From: Comamonadaceae bacterium
GTDB lineage: Bacteria > Pseudomonadota > Gammaproteobacteria > Burkholderiales > Burkholderiaceae_C
Assembly: GCA_947373245.1 (NCBI GenBank)
Contig: CANBWY010000017.1
Coordinates: forward strand, 1 to 39,372
Direction of reading: 5' to 3'
DNA: 39,372 nucleotides
Of the stretch, positions 1 to 8,117 are shown piece after piece. Position numbers and translations under genes: made by a program. Numbering within the stretch: position 1 is the first letter of the stretch; every line of letters begins with the position of its first letter. The notes under the pieces were generated by a model. The model was not told where the DNA came from. It saw only the letters and a list, made by a program, of their open reading frames with translations, and made no database searches.

Positions 1-104
1 CACACCCACAGAGCCATTCATGCAGGCACACCCAACACAGTTGTCAACCTAATCGAAAACGAGTGACAATCTCATACAAGTTAAGTGAATGAAGATAAAA
101 GCCA
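1..104. other. Leader region upstream of the HD-GYP gene
   Basis: No coding region can be supported here, although the last codons of a gene lying before the window cannot be excluded. An inverted repeat, TTGTCA (41-46) and TGACAA (64-69), with a 17-base spacer, lies about 35 bases before the HD-GYP start and could be an operator or chance. There is no convincing -35/-10 pair and only a weak GAAG-type ribosome binding site. Confidence 0.3.
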
Positions 105-1322
105 ATGAAACACCTCGACAACGCAAAAACTATTTGGCTCCATACATCTGAGCGGCTTAGCCTGATGATTTCAATCATTTTGGCTTTCCTGATTCAACAA
201 CTTTGGCTCAGATCGAGCGGTTTGCTGTGGGATGATTTGCCACTTATTTTTACGATCGTGTTGTTTGTGCTCAGCACCATAGATTGGTGGTCACTCAAAT
301 ATAGACATCGCGAATGGGCATTGGCTTTCTGCGTTCCAATTGCAGGACTGGTCGCTGCATTGGTGGCAGTTTGGAAGTTTTCACCTCATGCAGTTGCATG
401 GTTGCCGATTGTCATGCTGTATCTTTTTCTTCGCATAAAGCGGACCACAGCACAGCTGCTGTCCCTTGCCATGCTAGTAACGGCACTGGGCATCTTGGTG
501 CAGCATTGGCAGGCTGACGCGGCCATCATTACACGTGCATTCTTTACAAATATTTTGTGCCTTTGCATCTTGAGCATGTACTTTTCCGCGAGCCAAAAGA
601 TCTCTGAAGAACTTGAACAAACAAACCTGCAATTAAATGAAGTTTTGAAAGATTTTTTAAATCTTCGCCAAAGCCAGTTAGAACGTGCACGCGAGCAGAT
701 GGTCAATGCCCTTAGCAAATTAGCACTTTATAGAGATTACGAAACAGGCCGACATGTGCTTCGAACGCAAATGTACGTGAAGACACTGGCTCAATCACTC
801 ATTCGCTTGGGATATTACACACGTGAGTTAAGTGGCGACAACATCGATTTAATATTCAAAGCCACACCGATGCACGACCTTGGCAAGGTCGGAATTCCAG
901 ATTACATACTCAACAAGCCCGGCAATCACACACCCGAAGAGATTGAACTCATGCGAACGCATGCAACCATTGGTGAAAAAACACTGCTGATTGCTGCGCA
1001 AGATCAAAATGCAGATAGCTCCATTTTGATGGTCGCAGCGTCGATTGCTGGCGCCCACCACGAGAACTGGGATGGCAGTGGCTATCCGAGGGGCCTGAAA
1101 GCAGATGACATTCCATTGCCTGCACGTTTGATGGCACTGGCTGATGTCTACGATGCCCTCACAACTAAACGTGTCTACAAGGCAAGTTGGTCGCACGAAG
1201 ACTCAGCGGCAGAAATCTACAAACTCAGTGGTAAGAAATTTGATCCCCTCATCGTTGAGGCATTTAAAAACAGTGAGTCTGAATTCCAAGAAATTCTTGA
1301 GGATTTCAAGGATGAAGTATGA
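105..1322 (+). CDS. Membrane-anchored HD-GYP domain phosphodiesterase (probable c-di-GMP hydrolase)
   Basis: The protein has 405 residues. The first 160 hold about six hydrophobic segments (roughly 17-33, 45-61, 72-90, 97-112, 118-135, 145-161), followed by a charged helical stretch (163-205) that may be a coiled coil. The HD-GYP domain fills the rest: His217 in ETGRHVLRT, the HD pair H257-D258 in [10 protein letters not shown], His286, the HHE of 318-320, the GYP triplet at 326-328 and DVYDALT near 347. All expected metal ligands and the GYP signature are present, so it should be catalytically active. Family knowledge says HD-GYP proteins hydrolyse cyclic di-GMP. The membrane part is not a recognised sensor domain, so its signal is unknown. 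It is probably unrelated to the aromatic genes that follow on the other strand. Confidence 0.9.
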   Translation: MKHLDNAKTIWLHTSERLSLMISIILAFLIQQLWLRSSGLLWDDLPLIFTIVLFVLSTIDWWSLKYRHREWALAFCVPIAGLVAALVAVWKFSPHAVAWLPIVMLYLFLRIKRTTAQLLSLAMLVTALGILVQHWQADAAIITRAFFTNILCLCILSMYFSASQKISEELEQTNLQLNEVLKDFLNLRQSQLERAREQMVNALSKLALYRDYETGRHVLRTQMYVKTLAQSLIRLGYYTRELSGDNIDLIFKATPMHDLGKVGIPDYILNKPGNHTPEEIELMRTHATIGEKTLLIAAQDQNADSSILMVAASIAGAHHENWDGSGYPRGLKADDIPLPARLMALADVYDALTTKRVYKASWSHEDSAAEIYKLSGKKFDPLIVEAFKNSESEFQEILEDFKDEV

Positions 1323-1385
1323 ATGTGTTGGCGCCGATTGAGTATTGACAGGGGGCTTGTACTCTAGAGCGCGCTGTCTTCGCTA

Positions 1386-3296
1386 CTAACGCAAAATTCC
1401 AGCAAAGAATTCTGTCAAATGGCTATAGCCATCTAACGGCAAGACGTGCGCAATGTACTGATCGGGACGAACCACCACGATGCAGCCTTGGTCACGATGG
1501 ATACCGCGCATATCGAAAATGTCACCAACACCTTTGTGGTCCACACAGAAGACTTTTTCGTGATCTTGCAGACCCAGCTTGCCGGTCTTGGGCTTGAGCA
1601 AAGAAGGCATGTGCTCATATTCAAGTTGGTCAAAGGTTTGCTGGAACACGGCACGGAAATCAATCACTGCATCAATGTCTTCACCCTTGCGTGTGTGCTT
1701 AACAATGGGTGAGTTTGGATTGGTTTCTAACCAGTTCGCAAGTTTGTGGATCGCTGAACCTTCATACGAGCTATCTGCCTTGCCAGCAAACGCATAAATG
1801 CGCCAACGTGCATCGGCTTCTGCCACATGGCCGAGTTGCATTTGCTTGGCGTCTGACACACGCACCACAGGTGCTGAGTGAAAACGGCGACCGACCTCTT
1901 CGCCTTTGGCCAGTGCTTGGTGCGCGCTGGCAGCAAACAAATAAGACGTGTCGTACTTCACAGCGGTGCCGCCCGTGAATTCCAAGTTGTCCTTGAACTG
2001 GCGAATGATGCGTGGCTCTTCTGAGCCATCCCGCTCGGCCAGTGTGGTGGGGGCTGACATCACGCGCGACCATTTGTGGTCGGTTTCCACCAGTCGCTGG
2101 GCTTCGGTCAAGCGCTCTTTGGAATAGCTGCGTAACAGGCTGGCATTGGCGCGGCCTTGCAGCACATGCACCAGTTTCCAGCCAAGGTTGAACGTATCTT
2201 GCATCGACACGTTCATACCCTGACCTGCTTTGGGTGAGTGGGTGTGGCAGGCATCGCCTGCGGTAAACACTCGTGGGTTACGGTCTTCACCTTCCGGTAC
2301 GTCATCGAATCTGTCAGTGATGCTGTGGCCGATGTCGTAAATCGACCACCAAACCACTTCTTTCACGTCAATCGTGTAGGGCTTGATGATGCGGTTGGCC
2401 GCAGCGATCATGTCAGTCTGAGTGAGCTTGCGCTGCGAGGCTTTTTCGTCTGGACGAAGTTTGTCGAGTTCGACATACATTCGAAATATGTGCCCCCCTT
2501 CGCGTGGTAGCAGCAGCACATTACCTTCATTCGCGGATGAGATGAGACATTTCTGACGCACGTCGGGGAAATCGGTATTGGCGAGAATGTCCATCACACC
2601 CCAAGCTTGATGCGCAGCATCTCCGTGCAGTTCTCCGCCGATCGCCTTACGAACGGCTGAATGTGCACCGTCGCAGCCAACGACATAATTAGCCCGAACC
2701 GTTCTGGTGGCCCACCAGTTAATTCCAGTGGCATCTTTGAGCGTCACCGTCACGGGATAGTCGTCAGTGGTCGGGTCAATCGTCAGGCCCACCACTTCCC
2801 AACCGTAATCAGGTTCAAGTCGCGAGGGTGAGTTTTTCATGACTTCAAGGAAGAGTTCATGAAGACGCGCTTGGTTGATCAGAATGTGCGGCATTTCCGA
2901 ACTGTCGTCAGCGACGTCTTGCACACGCCCGACCCGTTTGATGTGCTCGGGATTCTTGGGGTCTGGCATCCAAAAAGCCGTCTGGTTAACCCAGTAGGTT
3001 TCACGCTTAACCTTGTCGGCAAACCCAAAGGCTTGGAACATTTCCATGGTGCGCGTGTTGATGCCGTCAGCTTTGCCTTTGATGATGTTGCTTGGCATGC
3101 GTTCGATGATCATCGTCTCGATCTCAGGAAATTGAGCCAATTGCGCAGCAAGACACAAACCAGCCGGGCCAGTCCCTGATATGAGTACGTCTACCTTTTC
3201 AGGCAACGGCTCATTAATACCGCGATTACGACGGTTCGGCGCCGCTTCTTTAATGTCAGGATTACCGCCTCTAAATCCGTTTTTATAAAACTGCAT
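1386..3296 (-). CDS. mobA: 3-hydroxybenzoate 4-monooxygenase (FAD-dependent, MobA-like)
   Basis: A flavoprotein hydroxylase of 636 residues in the phenol hydroxylase-like family. Motifs are the FAD dinucleotide fold GTGPAG (41-46), the CDGAHSAVRK motif (208-217) and the second FAD motif GDACHTHSPK (347-356), with a C-terminal thioredoxin-like domain. Length and N-terminus fit the Comamonas testosteroni enzyme (about 639 residues). From memory of its active site, Asp77, His137, Lys249 and Tyr274 appear to be counterparts of its substrate-pocket residues. It would convert 3-hydroxybenzoate to protocatechuate with NADPH and O2 in the cytoplasm. A divergent MarR gene 152 bases away matches the known mobA-mobR layout and strengthens the substrate call over phenol. 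GGGAG lies nine bases before the ATG. No protocatechuate ring-cleavage gene is in the window. Confidence 0.85.
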   Translation of the reverse strand: MQFYKNGFRGGNPDIKEAAPNRRNRGINEPLPEKVDVLISGTGPAGLCLAAQLAQFPEIETMIIERMPSNIIKGKADGINTRTMEMFQAFGFADKVKRETYWVNQTAFWMPDPKNPEHIKRVGRVQDVADDSSEMPHILINQARLHELFLEVMKNSPSRLEPDYGWEVVGLTIDPTTDDYPVTVTLKDATGINWWATRTVRANYVVGCDGAHSAVRKAIGGELHGDAAHQAWGVMDILANTDFPDVRQKCLISSANEGNVLLLPREGGHIFRMYVELDKLRPDEKASQRKLTQTDMIAAANRIIKPYTIDVKEVVWWSIYDIGHSITDRFDDVPEGEDRNPRVFTAGDACHTHSPKAGQGMNVSMQDTFNLGWKLVHVLQGRANASLLRSYSKERLTEAQRLVETDHKWSRVMSAPTTLAERDGSEEPRIIRQFKDNLEFTGGTAVKYDTSYLFAASAHQALAKGEEVGRRFHSAPVVRVSDAKQMQLGHVAEADARWRIYAFAGKADSSYEGSAIHKLANWLETNPNSPIVKHTRKGEDIDAVIDFRAVFQQTFDQLEYEHMPSLLKPKTGKLGLQDHEKVFCVDHKGVGDIFDMRGIHRDQGCIVVVRPDQYIAHVLPLDGYSHLTEFFAGILR

Positions 3297-3342
3297 CTCT
3301 CATCTCCCAAAATGAAACCACCGAAAGCTCGGCACGCAGCAA

Positions 3343-3372
3343 ATGATAACTGTACTTATCAATTCCCGTCAA
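3343..3372 (-). promoter_or_regulatory. Predicted mobA promoter
   Basis: On the minus strand, TTGACG (3372 to 3367) and TATCAT (3348 to 3343) are separated by 18 bases. Each matches the sigma-70 consensus at five of six positions. The predicted transcript start near 3336 leaves about 40 bases before the mobA ATG. The -10 and most of the spacer are covered by the palindrome at 3344-3361. Confidence 0.65.
3344..3361. promoter_or_regulatory. Predicted MobR operator (18-bp palindrome)
   Basis: TGATAA (3344-3349) and TTATCA (3356-3361) form perfect six-base arms around a six-base centre. The size is typical of MarR-family dimer sites. It lies between the divergent mobA and mobR genes and overlaps the predicted mobA -10, so bound protein should block mobA transcription until 3-hydroxybenzoate is present. 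Assignment to MobR is inference from position. Confidence 0.6.
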
Positions 3373-3448
3373 GTTGGTATGTATGATTACAAATTAAGGA
3401 TGTAAAGCACGCCTGATTCAAATTTAACGTTTTAAGAGGAAAACAGGC

Positions 3449-3898
3449 ATGTCCGTACTCGACATGGCGGGACATCTCATCCGCCGCCTGCACCAACAGT
3501 CCACATCCGTCTTTGGACAGCGAACACAAGAAGCAGGTTTCGACCTGACCCCAGTTCAATTTGCAGCACTAGATGCCATCTATACACACCCCGGCTCGGA
3601 TCAAGCTTTCGTCGCAGAGATGATTGGCTATGACAGAGCGACTATTGGCGGTGTGATCGATCGTTTAGACAAAAAAGGCTGGGTTCGCCGCGTTGTCAGT
3701 GAACAAGATCGCCGCGCACGTGAGCTTTCATTGACGGCTCAAGGCAACAGCGTACGCATGGCCTTGCAGCCCATCGTGCAGGATTTACAAAAAGAAATTC
3801 TTGCGCCTTTAGGCGATGTCGATCAAGAAAATTTAATCAAATTAATACGTCAAGTCGTCATGCCATTGGACACCCTCGACACCACGGATGCCACTTAA
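3449..3898 (+). CDS. mobR: MarR-family repressor of mobA (MobR-like)
   Basis: A winged-helix protein of 149 residues, typical MarR length. The DNA-binding part runs from about 35 to 100: LTPVQFAALDAIY, the recognition region MIGYDRATIGGVIDRLDKKGW, and the wing with EQDRRAREL, the usual D-x-R signature. N- and C-terminal helices would form the dimer interface. It is transcribed away from mobA, the arrangement known for Comamonas testosteroni, where MobR represses mobA and is released by 3-hydroxybenzoate. A good AGAGGA site lies about nine bases before the ATG. The MFS gene begins 15 bases after its stop, so the two are probably co-transcribed. The ligand is inferred from context. Confidence 0.82.
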   Translation: MSVLDMAGHLIRRLHQQSTSVFGQRTQEAGFDLTPVQFAALDAIYTHPGSDQAFVAEMIGYDRATIGGVIDRLDKKGWVRRVVSEQDRRARELSLTAQGNSVRMALQPIVQDLQKEILAPLGDVDQENLIKLIRQVVMPLDTLDTTDAT

Positions 3899-3913
3899 TC
3901 CGGACATTTAAAA

Positions 3914-5281
3914 TTGAATCACTCAACCCTCACCCCACCCGCATTGCCCGTTACCAAGCATCACGAAATTCTTGCGCTGGTGGCCATTTTTTTGGGCGTC
4001 GGACTTAGCGCTATCGATACAGCCATTGCAAACACAGCCTTGCCCGCCATTGCAGCGGATCTTCACGCGCCCGCAGCCGCTTCCATCTGGATTATCAATA
4101 CCTATCAGATCGCGATTGTTGCCGCTTTGTTGCCCTTGGCTGCGCTCGGCGATTTGTGGGGCCCAAGACGCATTTTCATTGGCGGCCTAGCCTTGTTCAC
4201 GGCGGCATCTCTGGCTTGCGCACTGGCCACGACCTTGCCTATGTTGGCCCTTGTCCGTGCACTTCAAGGGCTCGGCGCGGCAGGGGTAATGAGTGTCAAC
4301 ATTGCGCTCATACGCTTGCTATACCCCCCTTCACGACTAGGACGTGGCGTTGGACTGAATGCGTTGGTTGTGGGCATTGGGTTCACGCTCGGGCCCGCAG
4401 TAGCGGCGCTCGTGCTTTCCGTGGCCACTTGGCCTTGGCTCTTTGCTATCAACGTACCGCTGGGTCTTTTGGCGCTCGCCTTTGCTTGGTCTGCGCTCCC
4501 GCGCTCGGTCCGACGTGGTCACGGCTTCGATCCTTTAACAGCAGTGCTCACGTCCTGCACCTTTGCGGGATTGATCCTCGCTTTGAGTTCTGCCGCACAG
4601 CGAGAGGCTTTGCCATTTGTGTTGCTGCCGTTGTCGATTGCTATGGTCAGTGGCCTTTTTTTAGTCCGACGACAAGCGGGGCATCCGGCACCGATGTTGC
4701 CGGTTGATCTGCTGCGGCGCCCCATGTTTGCGCTCTCCACCGTCACCGCCATTGCATCTTTTGCAGCCCAAGCCCTGGCCTTCGTTTCTTTGCCCTTTTA
4801 CTTTGAAGAAGTTCTGCATCGCAATCCGATTGACACAGGGTTCCTCATGACAGCCTGGTCGATCCTCGTCGCATTGATTGCGCCAATTGCTGGAAGGATG
4901 TCAGACCGTCATCCACCGGGATTGCTGGGCGGATGTGGCCTTTCTGTCTTGGCACTTGGCATGCTTTCATTGGCGTTCCTGCCCTCAGAACCGGACACTT
5001 GGGACCTTGTGATTCGCTTGGCCATTTGTGGGGCTGGTTTTGGATTTTTCCAATCGCCCAATTTGAAGGCGCTGATGTCCAGTGCGCCCCCTGAGCGCAG
5101 CGGAGGCGCAAGTGGCGTCATTGGCATGGCCAGGCTCATCGGTCAAACCACAGGCGCAGCCTTGGTTGCCTTGTGCTTCAGTCTTGCCGGTGTGCACGGT
5201 TCAACGTGGGCTTTGGGGCTTGGATCTGTTTGCGCAGGCTTAGCCGCGACCGCCAGTTTTGCCAGGCTCTGGGCCCGCTGA
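3914..5281 (+). CDS. MFS transporter, drug:H+ antiporter-like
   Basis: An integral inner-membrane protein of 455 residues with 12 to 14 hydrophobic segments. The N-terminal half has the family hallmarks: D35-T-A-I-A-N-T-A in helix 1, the loop GDLWGPRR between helices 2 and 3, and a motif-C-like GFTLGPAV. The arrangement resembles DHA2 (EmrB/QacA) proteins more than aromatic-acid symporters of the PcaK type, so export of an aromatic compound or toxic intermediate is as likely as uptake. The start used is TTG, since no in-frame ATG lies close enough to keep helix 1; the ribosome binding site is weak. It follows mobR by 15 bases, suggesting control by the same inducer. The substrate cannot be read from sequence. 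Confidence 0.8.
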   Translation: MNHSTLTPPALPVTKHHEILALVAIFLGVGLSAIDTAIANTALPAIAADLHAPAAASIWIINTYQIAIVAALLPLAALGDLWGPRRIFIGGLALFTAASLACALATTLPMLALVRALQGLGAAGVMSVNIALIRLLYPPSRLGRGVGLNALVVGIGFTLGPAVAALVLSVATWPWLFAINVPLGLLALAFAWSALPRSVRRGHGFDPLTAVLTSCTFAGLILALSSAAQREALPFVLLPLSIAMVSGLFLVRRQAGHPAPMLPVDLLRRPMFALSTVTAIASFAAQALAFVSLPFYFEEVLHRNPIDTGFLMTAWSILVALIAPIAGRMSDRHPPGLLGGCGLSVLALGMLSLAFLPSEPDTWDLVIRLAICGAGFGFFQSPNLKALMSSAPPERSGGASGVIGMARLIGQTTGAALVALCFSLAGVHGSTWALGLGSVCAGLAATASFARLWAR

Positions 5282-5331
5282 TACGACAGCCCCATGCTTG
5301 GCGCAATCGATGACACGAATGTCAACCAGCA

Positions 5332-7524
5332 TCAAACAAGGCCAGCAGCCTTCACTTTGCTAGGCAAGAACGGGACCGAACGCAAACGAACACCCGTCGC
5401 ATCAAAAACTGCATTCGATATCGCCGATGGCACCACCGTGGGAGCCATCTCACCAGCGCCCCACACGGGCATGTCAGGCCGATTGATGAGGCTAACTTGG
5501 ATACGTGGCACCTCTGGGAATCGCAAGATCGGGTAACTGGCCCAGTCGGTGCTGGTCACATGGGTTTGGTCAAATTTAAGTTCTTCAAGCAAGGTTCGGC
5601 TGATGGTTTGCACAATGCCGCCTTCGATTTGATTGATGGCACCATCAGGGTTGATCACCTGTCCACAATCGTGGCTGCACCACACATCGGTTACACGAAT
5701 GGCGCCCGTGCTGCGGTTCACTTCCACCTCCGCAACCAACGCCACAAATGTGCGCTCGTTGTCGTACTTCACAAACGACACACCACGGCCGCGCACTAAA
5801 TTGCCTGAAGTCTTTGCAGCTGGTGACGAACGGCTTTGCCATTTCGACAAACGTGCCACATCTTCCAATACAGCGCGCGCACGCGGTTCTTTGAGATAAG
5901 TCAGACGCCATTGAAGCGGGTCAGCGCCGGCAGCAGCGGCCAACTCGTCAAAGAACGATTCGTTGGCAAATGTGTTTTGCATGCGCCCTGGTGTGCGCAA
6001 ATGCGAGGTACGAAAAGCCGTGTCGGCCAGACGATGCACTTCAGTTTGGATGTTCGGGAACTGGTACAGCACATCGGCATTCTTTTGCAAGTTGCCCGTG
6101 TAATGCCCATTGCGCTTGACGCCAGACAGCACCGCCGCTAAGAGCGGAAACTCTTCAAGCGTGCCGTTGGCTTGCGCAATGAAAAACTCAGACCGCCAAG
6201 CCACCGGTTGACCTGCGGCGTCGAGGCCCGCTTCCATGTCCACCAAAGTGGGCGGGCTTTTAGGGTCCCAGCCATGCTCATCGGCGCGCATCCATTGCAC
6301 ACGCACGGGCGCACCCGCCAGCTGAGACACCAAGGCAGCATCACCCGAACAGTCTTCGTGACCATTGCGGCCATAGCAACCTGCGCCATCGAGATAAATC
6401 ATCCGAACTCGGTCTTTAGGAATATCCAGCACGGTGGACAATTCTGCTTGCAATGAGTGCGTGGCTTGCGACGCGGACCACACGGTACAGCTGCCATCTT
6501 TGAAATCAGCCACCGCACACGAAGGCCCGATGGAGCCATGCGTGTGTGGCGCGAAGTCGTAGGTGGCCTTGATGCGCTTAGCCGCACCCGCCAACGCGTT
6601 GGTGGCATCACCCGTTTTGATGACGGCTTCGTTTTTGGCCACAGGCAGTTTGCGCCAGTAGTCATAAAGCCTGGCTTGTTCGGGCAGCGTGTTGGGGGTT
6701 GCCCATTGCGTCTTGAGCGCGCGCGCTGCTTTGACGGCGGCCCACTCGGTCTTGCAGACCACGGCCAAAAAATCTTGTTTACGAACCACTTGGACAAAGC
6801 CATTCACTTTGCGCGCTGCCGAGTCGTCCACACTGAGCAATTTACCGCCCTGCCCGCTCGGGCGAATCATGCGAGCATGCAACATACCAGGCAACTTGAA
6901 GTCGTGCATGTAGAGAAACTTGCCCGTGAGTTTGTCCGGAATATCCACACGCGCAACGGACTGACCCACGATCTTATGCTCAGCATAAGCTTTGATAGGG
7001 GCTTTGGGGTCGAGCTTCACGTTCAGTGATGCACTATCCAAGAGTGCGGCGTAGCTGATCTTTCTGTCGCCTTGACGCGTTGAAATCACGCCATCGTGCA
7101 CGGTCAGATCTGCGGCATTCACTTGCCAACGTGTCGCGGCAAAAGACAACAAAGCCTGACGGGCGCTGGCCGCAGCTTGACGTAGCGTGCCGCCCCCGTT
7201 TTGCAAACTCAAACTGCCCGCCGACTGGCCTTGGTCTAGCGTTGTCAAGGTGTCGCCCATGACCATATCAATCTGCTTGAAATTGACATCCAACTCTTCT
7301 GCCACCATTTGCATGAGTGCGGTGCGCACACCCGTGCCTAAATCCACCTTACCCGAATAAACGGTCACGCGGCCATCTGCATTCATGCCAAGCCAAGCAT
7401 CCACCTGTGTGCCGACCATGCTCTTGGTAGATGCATGCACCTGTGCAAGACTTTGCGCGCTAGCCACAAAAGAGAATGAAACGACAAGGCTACTACCTGC
7501 CTGTAAAAATTTACGACGTTGCAT
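5332..7524 (-). CDS. Molybdopterin-binding large subunit, xanthine dehydrogenase / isoquinoline 1-oxidoreductase family, Tat-exported
   Basis: A molybdenum hydroxylase large subunit of 730 residues, matching the single-chain IorB-like group that pairs with a small 2Fe-2S protein. The N-terminus MQRRKFLQAG followed by a hydrophobic run and ASAQS is a twin-arginine signal, so the folded enzyme is probably exported with its partner. The conserved GAGE near the C-terminus contains the glutamate that acts as base in this family. The gene lies three bases after the 2Fe-2S subunit. Known members oxidise N-heterocycles, nicotinate or aldehydes, so sequence alone does not give the substrate. Position in the same run as benzoylformate decarboxylase, which releases benzaldehyde, suggests aromatic aldehyde oxidation to the acid. 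No cytochrome subunit or XdhC-like maturation factor is nearby. Confidence 0.82.
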   Translation of the reverse strand: MQRRKFLQAGSSLVVSFSFVASAQSLAQVHASTKSMVGTQVDAWLGMNADGRVTVYSGKVDLGTGVRTALMQMVAEELDVNFKQIDMVMGDTLTTLDQGQSAGSLSLQNGGGTLRQAAASARQALLSFAATRWQVNAADLTVHDGVISTRQGDRKISYAALLDSASLNVKLDPKAPIKAYAEHKIVGQSVARVDIPDKLTGKFLYMHDFKLPGMLHARMIRPSGQGGKLLSVDDSAARKVNGFVQVVRKQDFLAVVCKTEWAAVKAARALKTQWATPNTLPEQARLYDYWRKLPVAKNEAVIKTGDATNALAGAAKRIKATYDFAPHTHGSIGPSCAVADFKDGSCTVWSASQATHSLQAELSTVLDIPKDRVRMIYLDGAGCYGRNGHEDCSGDAALVSQLAGAPVRVQWMRADEHGWDPKSPPTLVDMEAGLDAAGQPVAWRSEFFIAQANGTLEEFPLLAAVLSGVKRNGHYTGNLQKNADVLYQFPNIQTEVHRLADTAFRTSHLRTPGRMQNTFANESFFDELAAAAGADPLQWRLTYLKEPRARAVLEDVARLSKWQSRSSPAAKTSGNLVRGRGVSFVKYDNERTFVALVAEVEVNRSTGAIRVTDVWCSHDCGQVINPDGAINQIEGGIVQTISRTLLEELKFDQTHVTSTDWASYPILRFPEVPRIQVSLINRPDMPVWGAGEMAPTVVPSAISNAVFDATGVRLRSVPFLPSKVKAAGLV

Positions 7525-7527
7525 AAC

Positions 7528-8019
7528 TCAAACCTTTTTCAAAGTCGTGACAGGGACCATTGCCAACGCATCAGATGCGCGTTTGACGGCCTTGACGATG
7601 CGTGTGTGCGTGCCACAGCGACATAAGTTGGCGGCCAGCGCTTCTTGAATCTGCCCTTCAGTGGGACGTGCATTCTTCGACAGAAAATCGACCGATTGCA
7701 TCACCATCCCGTTGATGCAGTAACCGCACTGCGCAGCCTGCTCATCAATGAACGCTTGTTGCACGGGATGTGGTTTTTCAGGCGTTCCCAGTCCCTCAAG
7801 GGTGACGATCTTGCCGCCTTTCAGACTCGCAACTGGGGTGACGCAACTTCGCACCGCTTGTCCGTTGATCAGCACTGTGCAAGCGCCACACTGACCTAGG
7901 CCACAGCCATATTTGGGACCATGCAAAGCGAGGTTGTCTCTCAGCACATAGAGCAATGGTGTGTCACTGTCAGCGTCAACCGTGACAGCCTTACCGTTCA
8001 CATTCAGCGGGTATTTCAT
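7528..8019 (-). CDS. 2Fe-2S small subunit of the molybdenum hydroxylase
   Basis: A protein of 163 residues with the two-domain layout of IorA/CoxS-type subunits. The plant-ferredoxin-like cluster is bound by Cys39, Cys44, Cys47 and Cys59 (CGLGQCGAC and a later RSC). The helical-domain cluster is bound by Cys98, Cys101, Cys133 and Cys135 (QCGYC and LCRCGTH). All eight cysteines are present. It carries electrons from the molybdenum centre of the adjacent large subunit to an acceptor not encoded here. It has no signal peptide, so if the complex is periplasmic it must be carried out with the Tat-tagged large subunit. An AAGGA site precedes the ATG. A strong stem-loop lies between this gene and the TRAP permease upstream. 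Confidence 0.88.
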   Translation of the reverse strand: MKYPLNVNGKAVTVDADSDTPLLYVLRDNLALHGPKYGCGLGQCGACTVLINGQAVRSCVTPVASLKGGKIVTLEGLGTPEKPHPVQQAFIDEQAAQCGYCINGMVMQSVDFLSKNARPTEGQIQEALAANLCRCGTHTRIVKAVKRASDALAMVPVTTLKKV

Positions 8020-8052
8020 TGTTTCTTGTCCTTGTTATTGGAAGGCTGATGT

Positions 8053-8082
8053 TCAGCGCAGCACCATGCTCTGCTGCGCTGA
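8053..8082. other. Strong intercistronic stem-loop
   Basis: TCAGCGCAGCA (8053-8063) and TGCTGCGCTGA (8072-8082) are perfect 11-base inverted arms around an eight-base loop. The stem sits between the TRAP large permease and the 2Fe-2S subunit in the minus-strand transcript. No T-run follows on either strand, so it is not a textbook intrinsic terminator. An mRNA-stabilising or processing stem that sets different levels for transporter and enzyme is more likely. Confidence 0.6.
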
Positions 8083-8117
8083 CGGAGGTTAGGCGTTGGT
8101 AATGTCATGACAAGTCC

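Noticed and set aside
41-69. TTGTCA/TGACAA inverted repeat before the HD-GYP gene as a defined operator
   Set aside because: The six-base arms are 17 bases apart and could arise by chance; no regulator is linked to it.
1386-3296. Phenol 2-monooxygenase as the call for mobA
   Set aside because: Family similarity is shared, but the divergent MarR gene and the active-site counterparts favour 3-hydroxybenzoate 4-hydroxylase.
4156-4707. Plus-strand open frame of 183 codons in another frame of the MFS gene
   Set aside because: The MFS frame has clear transmembrane motifs throughout; the alternative is rich in Arg, Cys and His and looks like a frame-shifted shadow.
8053-8082. Intrinsic terminator after the TRAP genes
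   Set aside because: The stem is strong but no T-run follows on either strand, so it is listed as a stem-loop of unknown role instead.
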